Source: Taklimakanibacter lacteus
GTDB lineage: Bacteria > Pseudomonadota > Alphaproteobacteria > Rhizobiales > Aestuariivirgaceae
DNA: 64,000 bases
NCBI GenBank assembly: GCA_003576695.1
Contig: QOZQ01000012.1
Location: 124,001-188,000 of the forward strand
Direction of reading: 5' to 3'
Positions 57,140 to 64,000 of this stretch are shown piece after piece (position 1 is the first letter of the stretch; each line of letters begins with the position of its first letter). The notes beneath the pieces are model-generated. The model saw only the letters and a program-made list of their open reading frames with translations. It did no database searches and had not been told where the DNA came from. The position numbers and the translations under genes are program-made.

Positions 57140-57213
57140 TGGCGACTCCAAGGGGAATCGACCGCCTGTTGGCGCATCGACAGTGCGCTGTCCCGCCATT
57201 GAACGATGGAGTC
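57140..57213 (-). tRNA. tRNA-Asp (anticodon GTC), array member
   Basis: Acceptor GACTCCA/TGGAGTC perfect, D-stem GTTC/GGAC, anticodon arm GCGCA-CTGTCGA-TGCGC perfect, discriminator G, CCA encoded. T-stem AGGCG/CCCCT has one C-C mismatch and T54 is G. Confidence 0.84.
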
Positions 57214-57245
57214 CAGGAATCAGGGATTCCTCGTAAGCCGGGGCA

Positions 57246-57333
57246 GCCCTCCTTCGCCAAGGCTTCGGAGGGCATCCTGCTTCGCGTGGAGGCCAGCGCC
57301 AGTCCTGCAGGCGCATCGCGCGAAGCAGGATGG
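57246..57333. repeat. array palindromic repeat, full copy abutting tRNA CCA end
   Basis: GCCCTCCTTCGCCAAGGC hairpin through GCGAAGCAGGATGG; the final TGG is the complement of the CCA of the next tRNA. The bases 57214-57245 show nothing. Confidence 0.83.
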
Positions 57334-57420
57334 AGGACCGGGCAGGATTCAAACCTGCGATGTGGCTTGCGCCAGCCTGATTAAAAGTCAGGGCCGTTCG
57401 GTCGCTACGGTAACCGGTCC
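57331..57420 (-). tRNA. class II tRNA with Lys anticodon (TTT)
   Basis: Acceptor GGACCGG/CCGGTCC perfect, anticodon arm CCTGA-CTTTTAA-TCAGG as in tRNA-Lys, then a long variable arm with its own perfect stem TGGC-GCAA-GCCA, and T-arm GCAGG-TTTGAAT-CCTGC. Discriminator is T, unusual for Lys; CCA encoded. 90 bases in all. First gene of the array in transcription order. Confidence 0.78.
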
Positions 57421-57433
57421 ATCGGAGATGGCG

Positions 57434-57512
57434 GCCCTCCTTCGCTAAAGCTTCGGAGGGCTTTGCGAAGGAAAACATCAATCCTGCGAAGCGCATCAGC
57501 GCGAAGCAGGAC
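57434..57512. repeat. array palindromic repeat, outermost copy
   Basis: GCCCTCCTTCGCTAAAGC hairpin and GCGAAGCGCATCAGCGCGAAGCAGG. Marks the right (5') edge of the array. Confidence 0.83.
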
Positions 57513-58209
57513 GGCCGGCGGCACCATCCCGTGCTTGCGCACAGATGGTCCGTTGTCCGGAACGCAGCTCGTCATCGAGCACGGCGTCGCCGGCCAATAT
57601 CTGGATGGTTCACGATGTCAAAGAGCGGGGCCATTCCTGGCCGGTAAGCACGTCAAAACAGTATTCGGTCGTTCAAGGGGCGCAAATCTCCCTTGTTGCG
57701 CGAAAGACACGCAGCCGTTCGTACGGCGCAAAGCCTTGCGCATGCAGGGTCTTCGAGGCCGAGACCAAGAAGGCGCAATGCCACCAGCACTCAACACGAA
57801 TGCGGGAAGGGCGATTTACGAGAAGTCTTGTCTGTCTATTGGGCCATCTGCGGTCCCTCTGCCTGTTGGCGGAGGGAGTGGCCCTGCCGCCGGTTTAGGG
57901 TAGTTTTCTGAAACCTGGTCCGGGCTTCTGTGACACGAGATAACCCTTCGAAATCAAACGCATGGACAAGCGTCCGCACTCGCCCTGCCGGTTGAACGGC
58001 AGCGCGTTGGCGGCGCTTTGCGCGACTATCGTATGTGATGCCTTGCGGGTCATCGAAGGGGCCAAACTCGTCCTAGTACAGATCAAAATCGGGCGGACAT
58101 ATCTCATGACTCGATGAAACAATCAAGGTTTTTCTGGCCGACGATGATGTGATTTCGGATGTCGCAATCCAGACACAGAAAAGCCATCCAGTGGAAGCCA
58201 GGCGATTTT
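57513..58209. other. about 700 bases without a recognisable gene
   Basis: Only short frames occur; none has a convincing start signal or family resemblance. The promoter of the minus-strand tRNA array should lie in the first part. A frame of 75 codons at 57895-58122 (minus) could be a gene fragment, but I cannot assign it. Confidence 0.6.
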
Positions 58210-59193
58210 CTACCGGGTATCGGACGGAAACCGCCGGCGATACTGCGCGACGACCGGCGGGTTCACCAGGTTGACGGGGAGATCGCCCTTGAGCACGCGC
58301 AAGGTCTCCTCGACGGCGCCGATGCCCATGCGTTCCATGCTCTCCTCGGTGAGGCCGGCAAGATGCGGCGTGAGGATCACATTCGAGAATGCGAAGAAAG
58401 GATGATCGGCGGGCAAGGGCTGTTCGGCGAAGACATCGATGGCGGCACCGCCGAGATGCCCGCTCCTGAGCGCCGTGACGACATCTTCCTCCACCGTCAC
58501 GGCGCCGCGAGCGACATTGATGAGGAAGCTGCCCTTGCGCATCAGCGACAATTCGCGGGACGAGATCATGCCGCGCGTCTCGGGCGACAGCGGGCAGGCG
58601 AGCACGACATAGTCGCTTGCCTTCAGTAACTCGTCACGCGATTGCGGCTCGACGCCGGGCGGAAAACCCGAATTGCGTCTGGTATGCGCAATGACCCGCA
58701 TGCCGAACCCCGCCTGGGCGATGGCGGCGATCGCCCTGCCCAGATGGCCCATGCCGATGATGCCCATGGTCGAGCCTTGCAGCTCGCGCGCATCGAGCGA
58801 ATGGGCGCGGCCGGCAAGCCAGCCCTTCCGGCGGAGATCCGTGTCGATGGCGCGGAACTGGCGAGCCAGCGCCAAGGCGACGAAGGTGACATGCTCGGCG
58901 ACCGAGCGGGCATTGACGCCCGGCACATTGGCGACGAGCACGCCGGCCGCCGTGGCCGCCTCAACCGGGATCATGTCGAGGCCGGCGCCATGACGGATGG
59001 TGGCGCGCAGTCTCGGGGCGCCGGTGAAGAGCGCTTCGGGAAGATTGGCGCGCACGATGACGATATCGGCAGTCTTGGCCTCGCGCGCCAGGGTCTCGGC
59101 CGAGAGGTTGGAGGCGATGACGAGATCGGCATGACCTGCGAGCAGGGCGGCGGCGTTGGGATGCAGGGGGTGGGTCGAGTAGACGATGGGCAT
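58210..59193 (-). CDS. D-isomer-specific 2-hydroxyacid dehydrogenase
   Basis: 327 residues. NAD-binding GIIGMGHLGRAIAAI at about 145-159; catalytic Arg in INVARGAVTVEE, the Glu in the FAEQPLP region, and His in PHLAGLTEESMERM. SerA/hydroxypyruvate-reductase-like fold; likely reduces or oxidises a 2-hydroxy acid in the sugar-acid pathway encoded beside it. Separated from the GntR gene by a palindromic cassette but on the same strand, so probably the last gene of the unit isomerase - dehydratase - gntR - dehydrogenase. Confidence 0.88.
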   Translation of the reverse strand: MPIVYSTHPLHPNAAALLAGHADLVIASNLSAETLAREAKTADIVIVRANLPEALFTGAPRLRATIRHGAGLDMIPVEAATAAGVLVANVPGVNARSVAEHVTFVALALARQFRAIDTDLRRKGWLAGRAHSLDARELQGSTMGIIGMGHLGRAIAAIAQAGFGMRVIAHTRRNSGFPPGVEPQSRDELLKASDYVVLACPLSPETRGMISSRELSLMRKGSFLINVARGAVTVEEDVVTALRSGHLGGAAIDVFAEQPLPADHPFFAFSNVILTPHLAGLTEESMERMGIGAVEETLRVLKGDLPVNLVNPPVVAQYRRRFPSDTR

Positions 59194-59205
59194 GGGGTTA
59201 TCTCT

Positions 59206-59408
59206 ATACCCTCGCCCTGCAAGCGAAGCGCAGCGGGGAGAGGGTAGGGGCCCACCGCGAAGCGGTGGGAAGGGTGAGGGGCAGCGGGCGTTGCAAGGCT
59301 GCGTAGCTTTCTAGATGAAAGGACGGAGGCCACTCCCCGAGAAGCCCCTCACCTTCCCATTGCTTCGCAATGGGCCCCTTCCTCTCCCCGCTAAAGCGGG
59401 GCGAGGGG
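59206..59408. repeat. paired palindromic repeat cassette, family B
   Basis: Arms at about 59206-59282 and 59343-59408 are inverted copies, with about 60 unique bases between. Same family as 5650-5873 and 17540-17695. Confidence 0.87.
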
Positions 59409-59451
59409 AAACCGCCGGGATGACGGTTTGTGTGGTAGTGCGAAACAATCA

Positions 59452-60189
59452 TCAGCTGGTGATGTGGCGGAGCCAGGCGGCTTCCGGCTGTTGTTTCTCG
59501 GGCGCCTGCGGCTTGTCGAGGAGGCCCGTCCAGTAGCTCTCGACCCCCTTCAGATGCGCGTCCATCAGGCCCATGGCCTCGACGGCGTCGCGCCTGGCGA
59601 CCGCCTCGAAGATGCGGATATGCTCGTTGTGGGATTCGCGGCAGCGTTCCGGACGCTGGAAATAGATGCGCCGGCGCTCGGCGGTCATCAGGTAGAAGAT
59701 GCGCACGATGCGGTAGAAGACGTTGTTCTGCGTGGCGTTGACGATCTCGAGATGAAAGTCGCGGTCCTCGATATCGATCGGCTCACCGGCATCGATACGC
59801 TTCATCGAGGTGGCGAGCACGGCGCGCATGCGGTCGAAGTTCTCAAGCGTCGCGCGCTCGCAGGCGAGTCTCACCGCGGTGATCTCGTGGATGCGACGCA
59901 TCTCGTTGGACTGGCGGACCTCATCGGCCTGCAGCGGCACACCGATCTGCGCGAAGAGGGCCAGCGCTTCGACGCTGGCTGAATCATTCGACATATAGAC
60001 GCCGGACTTGGCGCGCCGGTCGATGACGCGCAGTGCTTCCAGATAGGCCAGCGCCTCGCGCACAAGGCCGCGCCCGGCCTTGAAACGCTCGGCCAGCTCG
60101 CGCTCCGAGGGCACACGCTCGCCCGGCTCGTATTTGCGCTGCAGGAAGAACAGCGCCAGCTCGGAGACGAGGTCGCGATGATCGTTCAT
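59452..60189 (-). CDS. GntR/FadR-subfamily transcriptional regulator
   Basis: 245 residues. Winged helix at about 8-75 (LFFLQRKYEPGERVPSEREL, then FKAGRGLVREALAYLEALR) and an FCD ligand-binding helical domain (RDFHLEIVNATQNNVFYRI, SHNEHIRIFEAV, with likely metal-binding His residues). Start overlaps the stop of the upstream enolase-family gene by 4 bases. The palindrome TTTGGTCCGACCAAA at 62394 fits the FadR-subfamily half-site and lies before the isomerase gene, so it probably controls this operon and the divergent transporter. Confidence 0.9.
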   Translation of the reverse strand: MNDHRDLVSELALFFLQRKYEPGERVPSERELAERFKAGRGLVREALAYLEALRVIDRRAKSGVYMSNDSASVEALALFAQIGVPLQADEVRQSNEMRRIHEITAVRLACERATLENFDRMRAVLATSMKRIDAGEPIDIEDRDFHLEIVNATQNNVFYRIVRIFYLMTAERRRIYFQRPERCRESHNEHIRIFEAVARRDAVEAMGLMDAHLKGVESYWTGLLDKPQAPEKQQPEAAWLRHITS

Positions 60190-61358
60190 CCGAAATGCAC
60201 CGCGTTGGAATGGAGCACGCTTTCGCGCACCGTAATGCCGAGGCCCGGCCGGTCGGGAATGGCGATCATGCCGTCCGCGACGCCGATATCCTCCTCGATC
60301 AGGTCATGCAGCATCGGGTTGGCGCCCAGCGAATATTCGAGGATGTAGCTCGACGGGCTGGCGGCGGCGAGATGGAGGCCGGCGAAGAAGGCGGGGGCGC
60401 CGGCCCAGAGATGCGGGGCGAGCCTGAGATTGAAGGATGCCGCCAGCGCATCGATGCGGCGCGCCTCGGTGATGCCGCCGCAAATCGCGAGATCGGGCTG
60501 CAAGATATCGACGGCGCGCCCGACAATGAGATCGCGGAAGTCGAAACGGGTGAACTCACTTTCGCCGGCGGCGATCGGGATCATGGAAGCGGCGCGCACC
60601 TCGGCGATGCCGGCCTTGTCATCGGCAGTGACCGGCTCCTCGAACCAGGCGAGATTGCAGTCGCGCACCAGATGGGCGAAGCGCTTGGCTTCGGCGACGG
60701 TGAAGGTGCCGTGCGAATCGACCATGATCTCGATGTCGGGGCCGAGTGCCGCGCGCGCCGCCTTGACGCGCTCGGCGCTCACCTGCGGGGCGCCATCCAT
60801 GGCGCCGACCCGCATCTTCACCGCCTTGAATCCGCCCTGCCTCACATAGCCCGCAAGCTGATCGCCGATTGTCTTAGCATCGGCCCAACCACCCGAGGCA
60901 TAGGCCGGCATCCGCTCCGCCTTGCGACCGCCGAGCAGGCGCCAGACCGGGACGCCGTGCGATTTTCCGGCAATGTCCCAGAGCGCAATGTCGATGGCGC
61001 TGATGGCGGCAATGGTCTGGCCGCGCCTCGCCATATCGGGCATTGCGTGGCCGCGCGCCGTCGCATGATGAGAGCGCACGCCATTGTAGAGGCCATCCCA
61101 GATCACGGAAATGTCCCGCGCGTCCTTGCCCAGGAGGCGAGGGGCGAATTCCTTGTTGATCAAGGTGACGAGGCCGGCATAGGTGCCCGAGCTGCCGGCG
61201 GCGTTCTTGCCTTCGCCCCAGCCGGTCAGCCCCGTATCCGTGTCGATGCGCACGATCGCCGAATCGAAAGTCCGGATCTGCCCGAAATCGCTTTTGTGCT
61301 GGCGCTCGGCAGCGATGGGGATGGACACCCAGGTGGCTTCGATCCGTTCGATCTTCAT
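60186..61358 (-). CDS. enolase-superfamily sugar-acid dehydratase/racemase (mandelate racemase type)
   Basis: 390 residues. Capping domain at the N-terminus, then the barrel with metal ligands in IMVDSHG (Asp), WFEEPV (Glu) and AAGESEF (Glu). KAVKMRVG holds the first acid/base lysine and LAPHLWAG the histidine of the His-Asp pair. Such enzymes dehydrate aldonic or uronic acids. Encoded between the isomerase and gntR, in line with a role in sugar-acid breakdown; specific substrate cannot be told. Confidence 0.9.
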   Translation of the reverse strand: MKIERIEATWVSIPIAAERQHKSDFGQIRTFDSAIVRIDTDTGLTGWGEGKNAAGSSGTYAGLVTLINKEFAPRLLGKDARDISVIWDGLYNGVRSHHATARGHAMPDMARRGQTIAAISAIDIALWDIAGKSHGVPVWRLLGGRKAERMPAYASGGWADAKTIGDQLAGYVRQGGFKAVKMRVGAMDGAPQVSAERVKAARAALGPDIEIMVDSHGTFTVAEAKRFAHLVRDCNLAWFEEPVTADDKAGIAEVRAASMIPIAAGESEFTRFDFRDLIVGRAVDILQPDLAICGGITEARRIDALAASFNLRLAPHLWAGAPAFFAGLHLAAASPSSYILEYSLGANPMLHDLIEEDIGVADGMIAIPDRPGLGITVRESVLHSNAVHFG

Positions 61359-61377
61359 CTCGTTTGCACCAAAGAGC

Positions 61378-61431
61378 CCTCACCCGCCCTGTCGGGCACC
61401 CTCTCCCATCCTTCGGACGGGAGAGGGGGAA
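61378..61431. repeat. partial palindromic repeat related to family B
   Basis: CCCTCACCCGCCCTGTCGGG followed by CACCCTCTCCC and the hairpin CCCATCCTTCGGACGGGAG. A single arm only, between two same-strand genes. Confidence 0.7.
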
Positions 61432-61470
61432 TGAATTGGAGGCGGGTCCACAGCGGATCCGCCCGGCCGA

Positions 61471-62358
61471 TCACTTGATCAACGGCAAGATCGTTTCGGC
61501 GGATTTCTGCACGAGCATCGAATAGAACCCTTCGCTCAACAGGCTCGAGCCGTGGTCCTGGATGAATTTCAGCTGCTCGGGCGAGATGTCGACCGGGTTC
61601 TTCTCGATGGCATCGGGATATTGCGAGGCCGGCGTGCGGTCGACCGGCGCCACGAATTCGACGGTGAGGGCGCCGTCATATTTGGCATCGCGCAGCGCCT
61701 GGACGATCTTCTTCCAGTCGAGCGCGCCCATGCCCGCCGCCATGCGGTTGTTGTCGGCGACATGGAAATCATAGAGGCGCTTGCCGGCCTTCCTGATCGA
61801 GGCATACATGTCGGCATCCTCGATATTGAGATGGAAGGCATCGATGCACACGCCGCAATCGGGTGCGATCGCTTCGGCAAGCGCCAGGGCCTGGTCGGCG
61901 CGGTTAAGCAGATAGGTCTCGAAGCGGTTGAGCGGCTCGATGGCGATGCGCACGCCCTTCTTCTTGCCGTGGTGATAGCATTCGGTCACGCCCTCGATGA
62001 GCCAGCGCCATTCTTCCTCGGGCGTGCCGTCGGGCACGATCTTGCCGACGGTCGCGGGGACCAGGGTGATGATCTCGCCCTCGAGCTCGCTCACCATGGT
62101 GATGACGCTCTTCATATAATCGACGGTACGGGCGCGCTGGCCTTCATCCCTGGCGGCGAGGTTGCGTTCGGCCAAAGTGAGCGTCACCGAGCCCCAGCAG
62201 CGAATGCCATACTGCTTCAAGAGCCTGCGGGTATCGTTCACATTATATTGGGTTGGCTCGCCGGAGATTTCGATGCTCTCATAGCCGAACTTCTTGATGC
62301 GGGCCAAAGTGGTCTCCAATGGCTCGGCGCGCATCCAATTATGCGTTGAAAGATGCAT
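61471..62358 (-). CDS. sugar phosphate isomerase/epimerase (TIM barrel)
   Basis: 295 residues. AP-endonuclease-2 / IolE-like barrel: MHLSTHNWMRAEPLETTLAR (split) at the start, IAIEPLNRFETYLLN (metal Glu), CIDAFHLNIEDADMY (Asp/His ligands), FHVADNNRMAAGMGALDW and the last Glu in LTVEFVAPVD. Interconverts a ketose or keto-acid sugar; possibly a 3-keto-sugar or tagatose-type epimerase. First gene of the minus-strand unit, divergent from the ABC transporter. Confidence 0.87.
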   Translation of the reverse strand: MHLSTHNWMRAEPLETTLARIKKFGYESIEISGEPTQYNVNDTRRLLKQYGIRCWGSVTLTLAERNLAARDEGQRARTVDYMKSVITMVSELEGEIITLVPATVGKIVPDGTPEEEWRWLIEGVTECYHHGKKKGVRIAIEPLNRFETYLLNRADQALALAEAIAPDCGVCIDAFHLNIEDADMYASIRKAGKRLYDFHVADNNRMAAGMGALDWKKIVQALRDAKYDGALTVEFVAPVDRTPASQYPDAIEKNPVDISPEQLKFIQDHGSSLLSEGFYSMLVQKSAETILPLIK

Positions 62359-62393
62359 GAGGCTCCTCCCTGAGGCGTTTCTGGGCCGACCAT

Positions 62394-62408
62394 TTTGGTC
62401 CGACCAAA
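62394..62408. promoter_or_regulatory. GntR/FadR-type operator
   Basis: TTTGGTCCGACCAAA, a perfect 15-base palindrome whose core matches the TGGTC-N-GACCA form bound by FadR-subfamily proteins. It lies 35 bases upstream of the isomerase start and on the shared side of the divergent ABC transporter genes. Confidence 0.85.
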
Positions 62409-62550
62409 TTTGTTTCTTTACGCATAGAACAGGTTGAATTTACCCGCAAGGGGCGGTTTACGCGGGTGCAATCGCTTTTTTGCGATGCAGCCCCAACAGA
62501 AAGGCTTGCGCAGAGATCAATTTGGTACTACCAGTTTCGGGCAATAACGA

Positions 62551-63732
62551 ATGCGCCACCAAAGCGCAGCATGGGAGGACTTTGGCGTCGATGCAGCATC
62601 TCCGGCTCAATCCGTTTCTGTGCAAGTGAGGGCACGGGTGGCTTCGCCTCATAGCTCGGGCTCGGCGGTCAGCCTCGAAGGCGTGTCCAAGGCCTATGGG
62701 CGCGTGCGAGCGCTCGCCAATCTCACCTTCAACGTCGGCGAGGGCCAGTTCTTCGCGCTGTTCGGACCGAGCTCGGTCGGCAAGACGACCACCTTGCGCA
62801 CCATTGCGGGGCTGGTGATGCCGGATGAGGGCAGGGTGGCGCTGCATGGGGTGGATGTGACGCGGGCACCCATCAAGTCGCGCGGCGTGTCGATGGTGTT
62901 CCAGTCCTTCGCGCTCTATCCGCATCTCACCGTCTATGAGAATTTCGCCTATCCGCTTCGGGAAGCCAGGGTCAGCGGCCCTGAGATCGACAAGCGGGTG
63001 AAGGAAACCGCCGAGATGCTGAAGCTCGGCCACAGGCTGGAGCGCAAGCCCAATACGCTTTCGGGCGGCGAGCAGCAGCGCGTGGCGCTGGGCCGCTCGC
63101 TGATCCGGCGGCCCAATATCCTGCTGCTCGACGAGCCTTTGACCAATCTCGACGCCAAGCTCCGCCACGACATGCGCGCCGAGCTCAAGCGCCTGCACCG
63201 GCAATTCGGCATGACGATCATCTATGCGACGCCGGACGAGCTCGAGGCCTTGTCGATGGGCGAGGAGATCGCGGTGATGCGCGACGGTGCCGTGGTGCAG
63301 AAGGGCTCACCCGACGAGCTCTATGAAAAGCCCGCCAATGTCTATGTCGCCGCCAAGATCGGCGCGCCGCATATGAACCTGATCGATGCGACGGTCGGCG
63401 AAGGCGGCAAGATGCTCAAGACCGGCTTCGGCAGTTTCGACCTGAGCCGGCAGGTCGGCGCCAGAGCGGGCGACAAGGTGGTCATGGGGGTGAGGCCGGC
63501 CGATCTCGACATCGCGCCCGCCGCATCGGCCGATATCTCGATCCCGGTGCAGCTGCTCGAGCCTCTGGGCGATGTGACCGTGGTCTCGCTCGGAGAGAAG
63601 TCGGATCATCTCCGGATACTTCTGCCCGAGTCGCGGGCCAGCGAGATCAAGCTCGGCGACAGACTGCCGATCAAGGTGGACGCAAGGAAAATTCATGTCT
63701 TCAGCGCCGAGGACGGCCTGGCGCTCAGGTGA
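62551..63732 (+). CDS. sugar ABC transporter ATP-binding protein with altered H-loop
   Basis: 393 residues from ATG 62551, but no ribosome binding site is seen there; GTG codons at 62620, 62626 and 62638 are alternative starts nearer the conserved core (VSLEGVSKAYG). Walker A GPSSVGKTT, signature LSGGEQQRVALGRS and Walker B LLLDEPLTNLD are present. The switch histidine, usually in YVTHDQ, is replaced by Pro228 (YATPDELEAL). A C-terminal TOBE/MalK-like regulatory domain follows. The substrate-binding protein gene starts 139 bases on. A second ATPase with an intact H-loop may lie outside the window. Confidence 0.88.
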   Translation: MRHQSAAWEDFGVDAASPAQSVSVQVRARVASPHSSGSAVSLEGVSKAYGRVRALANLTFNVGEGQFFALFGPSSVGKTTTLRTIAGLVMPDEGRVALHGVDVTRAPIKSRGVSMVFQSFALYPHLTVYENFAYPLREARVSGPEIDKRVKETAEMLKLGHRLERKPNTLSGGEQQRVALGRSLIRRPNILLLDEPLTNLDAKLRHDMRAELKRLHRQFGMTIIYATPDELEALSMGEEIAVMRDGAVVQKGSPDELYEKPANVYVAAKIGAPHMNLIDATVGEGGKMLKTGFGSFDLSRQVGARAGDKVVMGVRPADLDIAPAASADISIPVQLLEPLGDVTVVSLGEKSDHLRILLPESRASEIKLGDRLPIKVDARKIHVFSAEDGLALR

Positions 63733-63809
63733 CCGTCCGACGATGCGAAGAAAGAGAAGTGCCTGGATACAACAAGGTTGGAAAGCCATCACGCAGTATC
63801 GTTTTTTGC

Positions 63810-63851
63810 GCATGATTTCCGGAAAGCCGCATCGCACTTCCGGATCATGCT
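63810..63851. repeat. single palindromic repeat, family E
   Basis: GCATGATTTCCGGAAAGC ... CTTCCGGATCATGC between the ATPase and the binding-protein gene; a relative of the repeat at 28482. Confidence 0.82.
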
Positions 63852-63871
63852 TTAGGGAGGAGAACTGGAAA

Positions 63872-64000
63872 ATGAGTTGGCATTTGAAGTTGACGTCCTT
63901 TGCCGGCGCCGCGGTTGCCGCGACGCTGGTGAGCGGCACGTTCCTGACGCCGGCCTCGGCCGAGGACGTGGTGCTCAAGATGGCTGTGCCGGACTGGCCG
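63872..64000 (+). CDS. ABC sugar transporter substrate-binding protein, N-terminus (runs off right edge)
   Basis: 43 residues are visible. A signal peptide (MSWHLKLTSFAGAAVAATLV, then SGTFLTPASA) is followed by EDVVLKMAVPDWP, a start typical of extracellular solute-binding family 1 proteins. GGAGGAG (63857 onwards) is the ribosome binding site. Position after the ATPase gene supports an uptake operon. Confidence 0.8.
   Translation, partial: MSWHLKLTSFAGAAVAATLVSGTFLTPASAEDVVLKMAVPDWP

Noticed and set aside
55427-57512. CRISPR-like array of regular repeats
   Set aside because: Repeats are long, palindromic and irregularly spaced, and the spacers are tRNA genes on one strand; no cas genes.
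57521-57600. Further tRNA at the right end of the array
   Set aside because: No T-arm or acceptor pairing could be found; only a GC-rich stretch.
57895-58122. 75-codon minus-strand frame as a gene or transposase remnant
   Set aside because: No start signal, no recognisable domain, and no matching inverted repeats; left as unassigned sequence.

Overview
The window is high-GC DNA from an alphaproteobacterium, most likely of the order Hyphomicrobiales (Rhizobiales). The support is the gene content and order (hisS-hisZ-hisG, a glgP-B-C-A-pgm glycogen operon, lutABC beside glcDEF, a CIRCE element with an RpoH-like promoter before groESL), an Omp25/RopB-like porin-like protein, and dispersed palindromic repeats of kinds common in that order. 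Genus cannot be told from the sequence alone. No phage, insertion sequence, integrase or CRISPR array is visible.

Layout. Positions 1-10000 hold two-carbon and three-carbon hydroxyacid metabolism: on the minus strand glcD-glcE-glcF and a malate synthase (running off the left edge); on the plus strand lutA-lutB-lutC, a glycolipid-binding-domain protein, an unassigned conserved protein and a fumarylacetoacetate-hydrolase-family enzyme. Positions 10000-13000 hold a Na/phosphate cotransporter and a PstS-like protein. Positions 13100-17500 hold hisS, hisZ, hisG and, convergent with hisG, msrQ. Positions 17700-25000 hold two efflux systems: a MacA/MacB-like ABC exporter and an EmrA/EmrB-like pump with a divergent TetR regulator and clear operator palindromes. 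Positions 25000-35100 hold a TPR protein, an epimerase fused to a DoxX-like membrane domain, small proteins of unknown role, a DeoR-family regulator with a four-decamer operator, groESL, an outer-membrane protein and a TPR-sulfotransferase. Positions 35300-39500 hold acoXABC (acetoin dehydrogenase), followed by hydroxypyruvate isomerase. Positions 40400-53336 hold the glycogen operon, ending in a GlgX-MalQ fusion, with a Nudix hydrolase and an oxidoreductase behind it. Positions 58200-64000 hold a sugar-acid catabolic locus: 2-hydroxyacid dehydrogenase, GntR/FadR regulator, enolase-superfamily enzyme, TIM-barrel isomerase, and the start of an ABC sugar uptake operon.

The most unusual region is 55299-57420: an array of twelve tRNA-like genes, all on the minus strand, interleaved with palindromic repeats and one HNH endonuclease gene. 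Several of these tRNAs are aberrant. Two have a long class II variable arm but Asn (GTT) or Lys (TTT) anticodons; one Gly tRNA lacks T33; one Pro tRNA has lost its 3' acceptor strand to a repeat; one ends in CCG. The HNH gene ends at a TAG that may stand in place of a Trp codon, with six more codons in frame before the next stop.

A second theme is repeats reshaping genes. A composite dispersed repeat supplies about the first 40 codons of the EmrA-like gene, and a paired-palindrome cassette flanked by a 25-base duplication has separated lutA from lutB, which probably once overlapped. All identifications are from reading the sequence; no database search was run.
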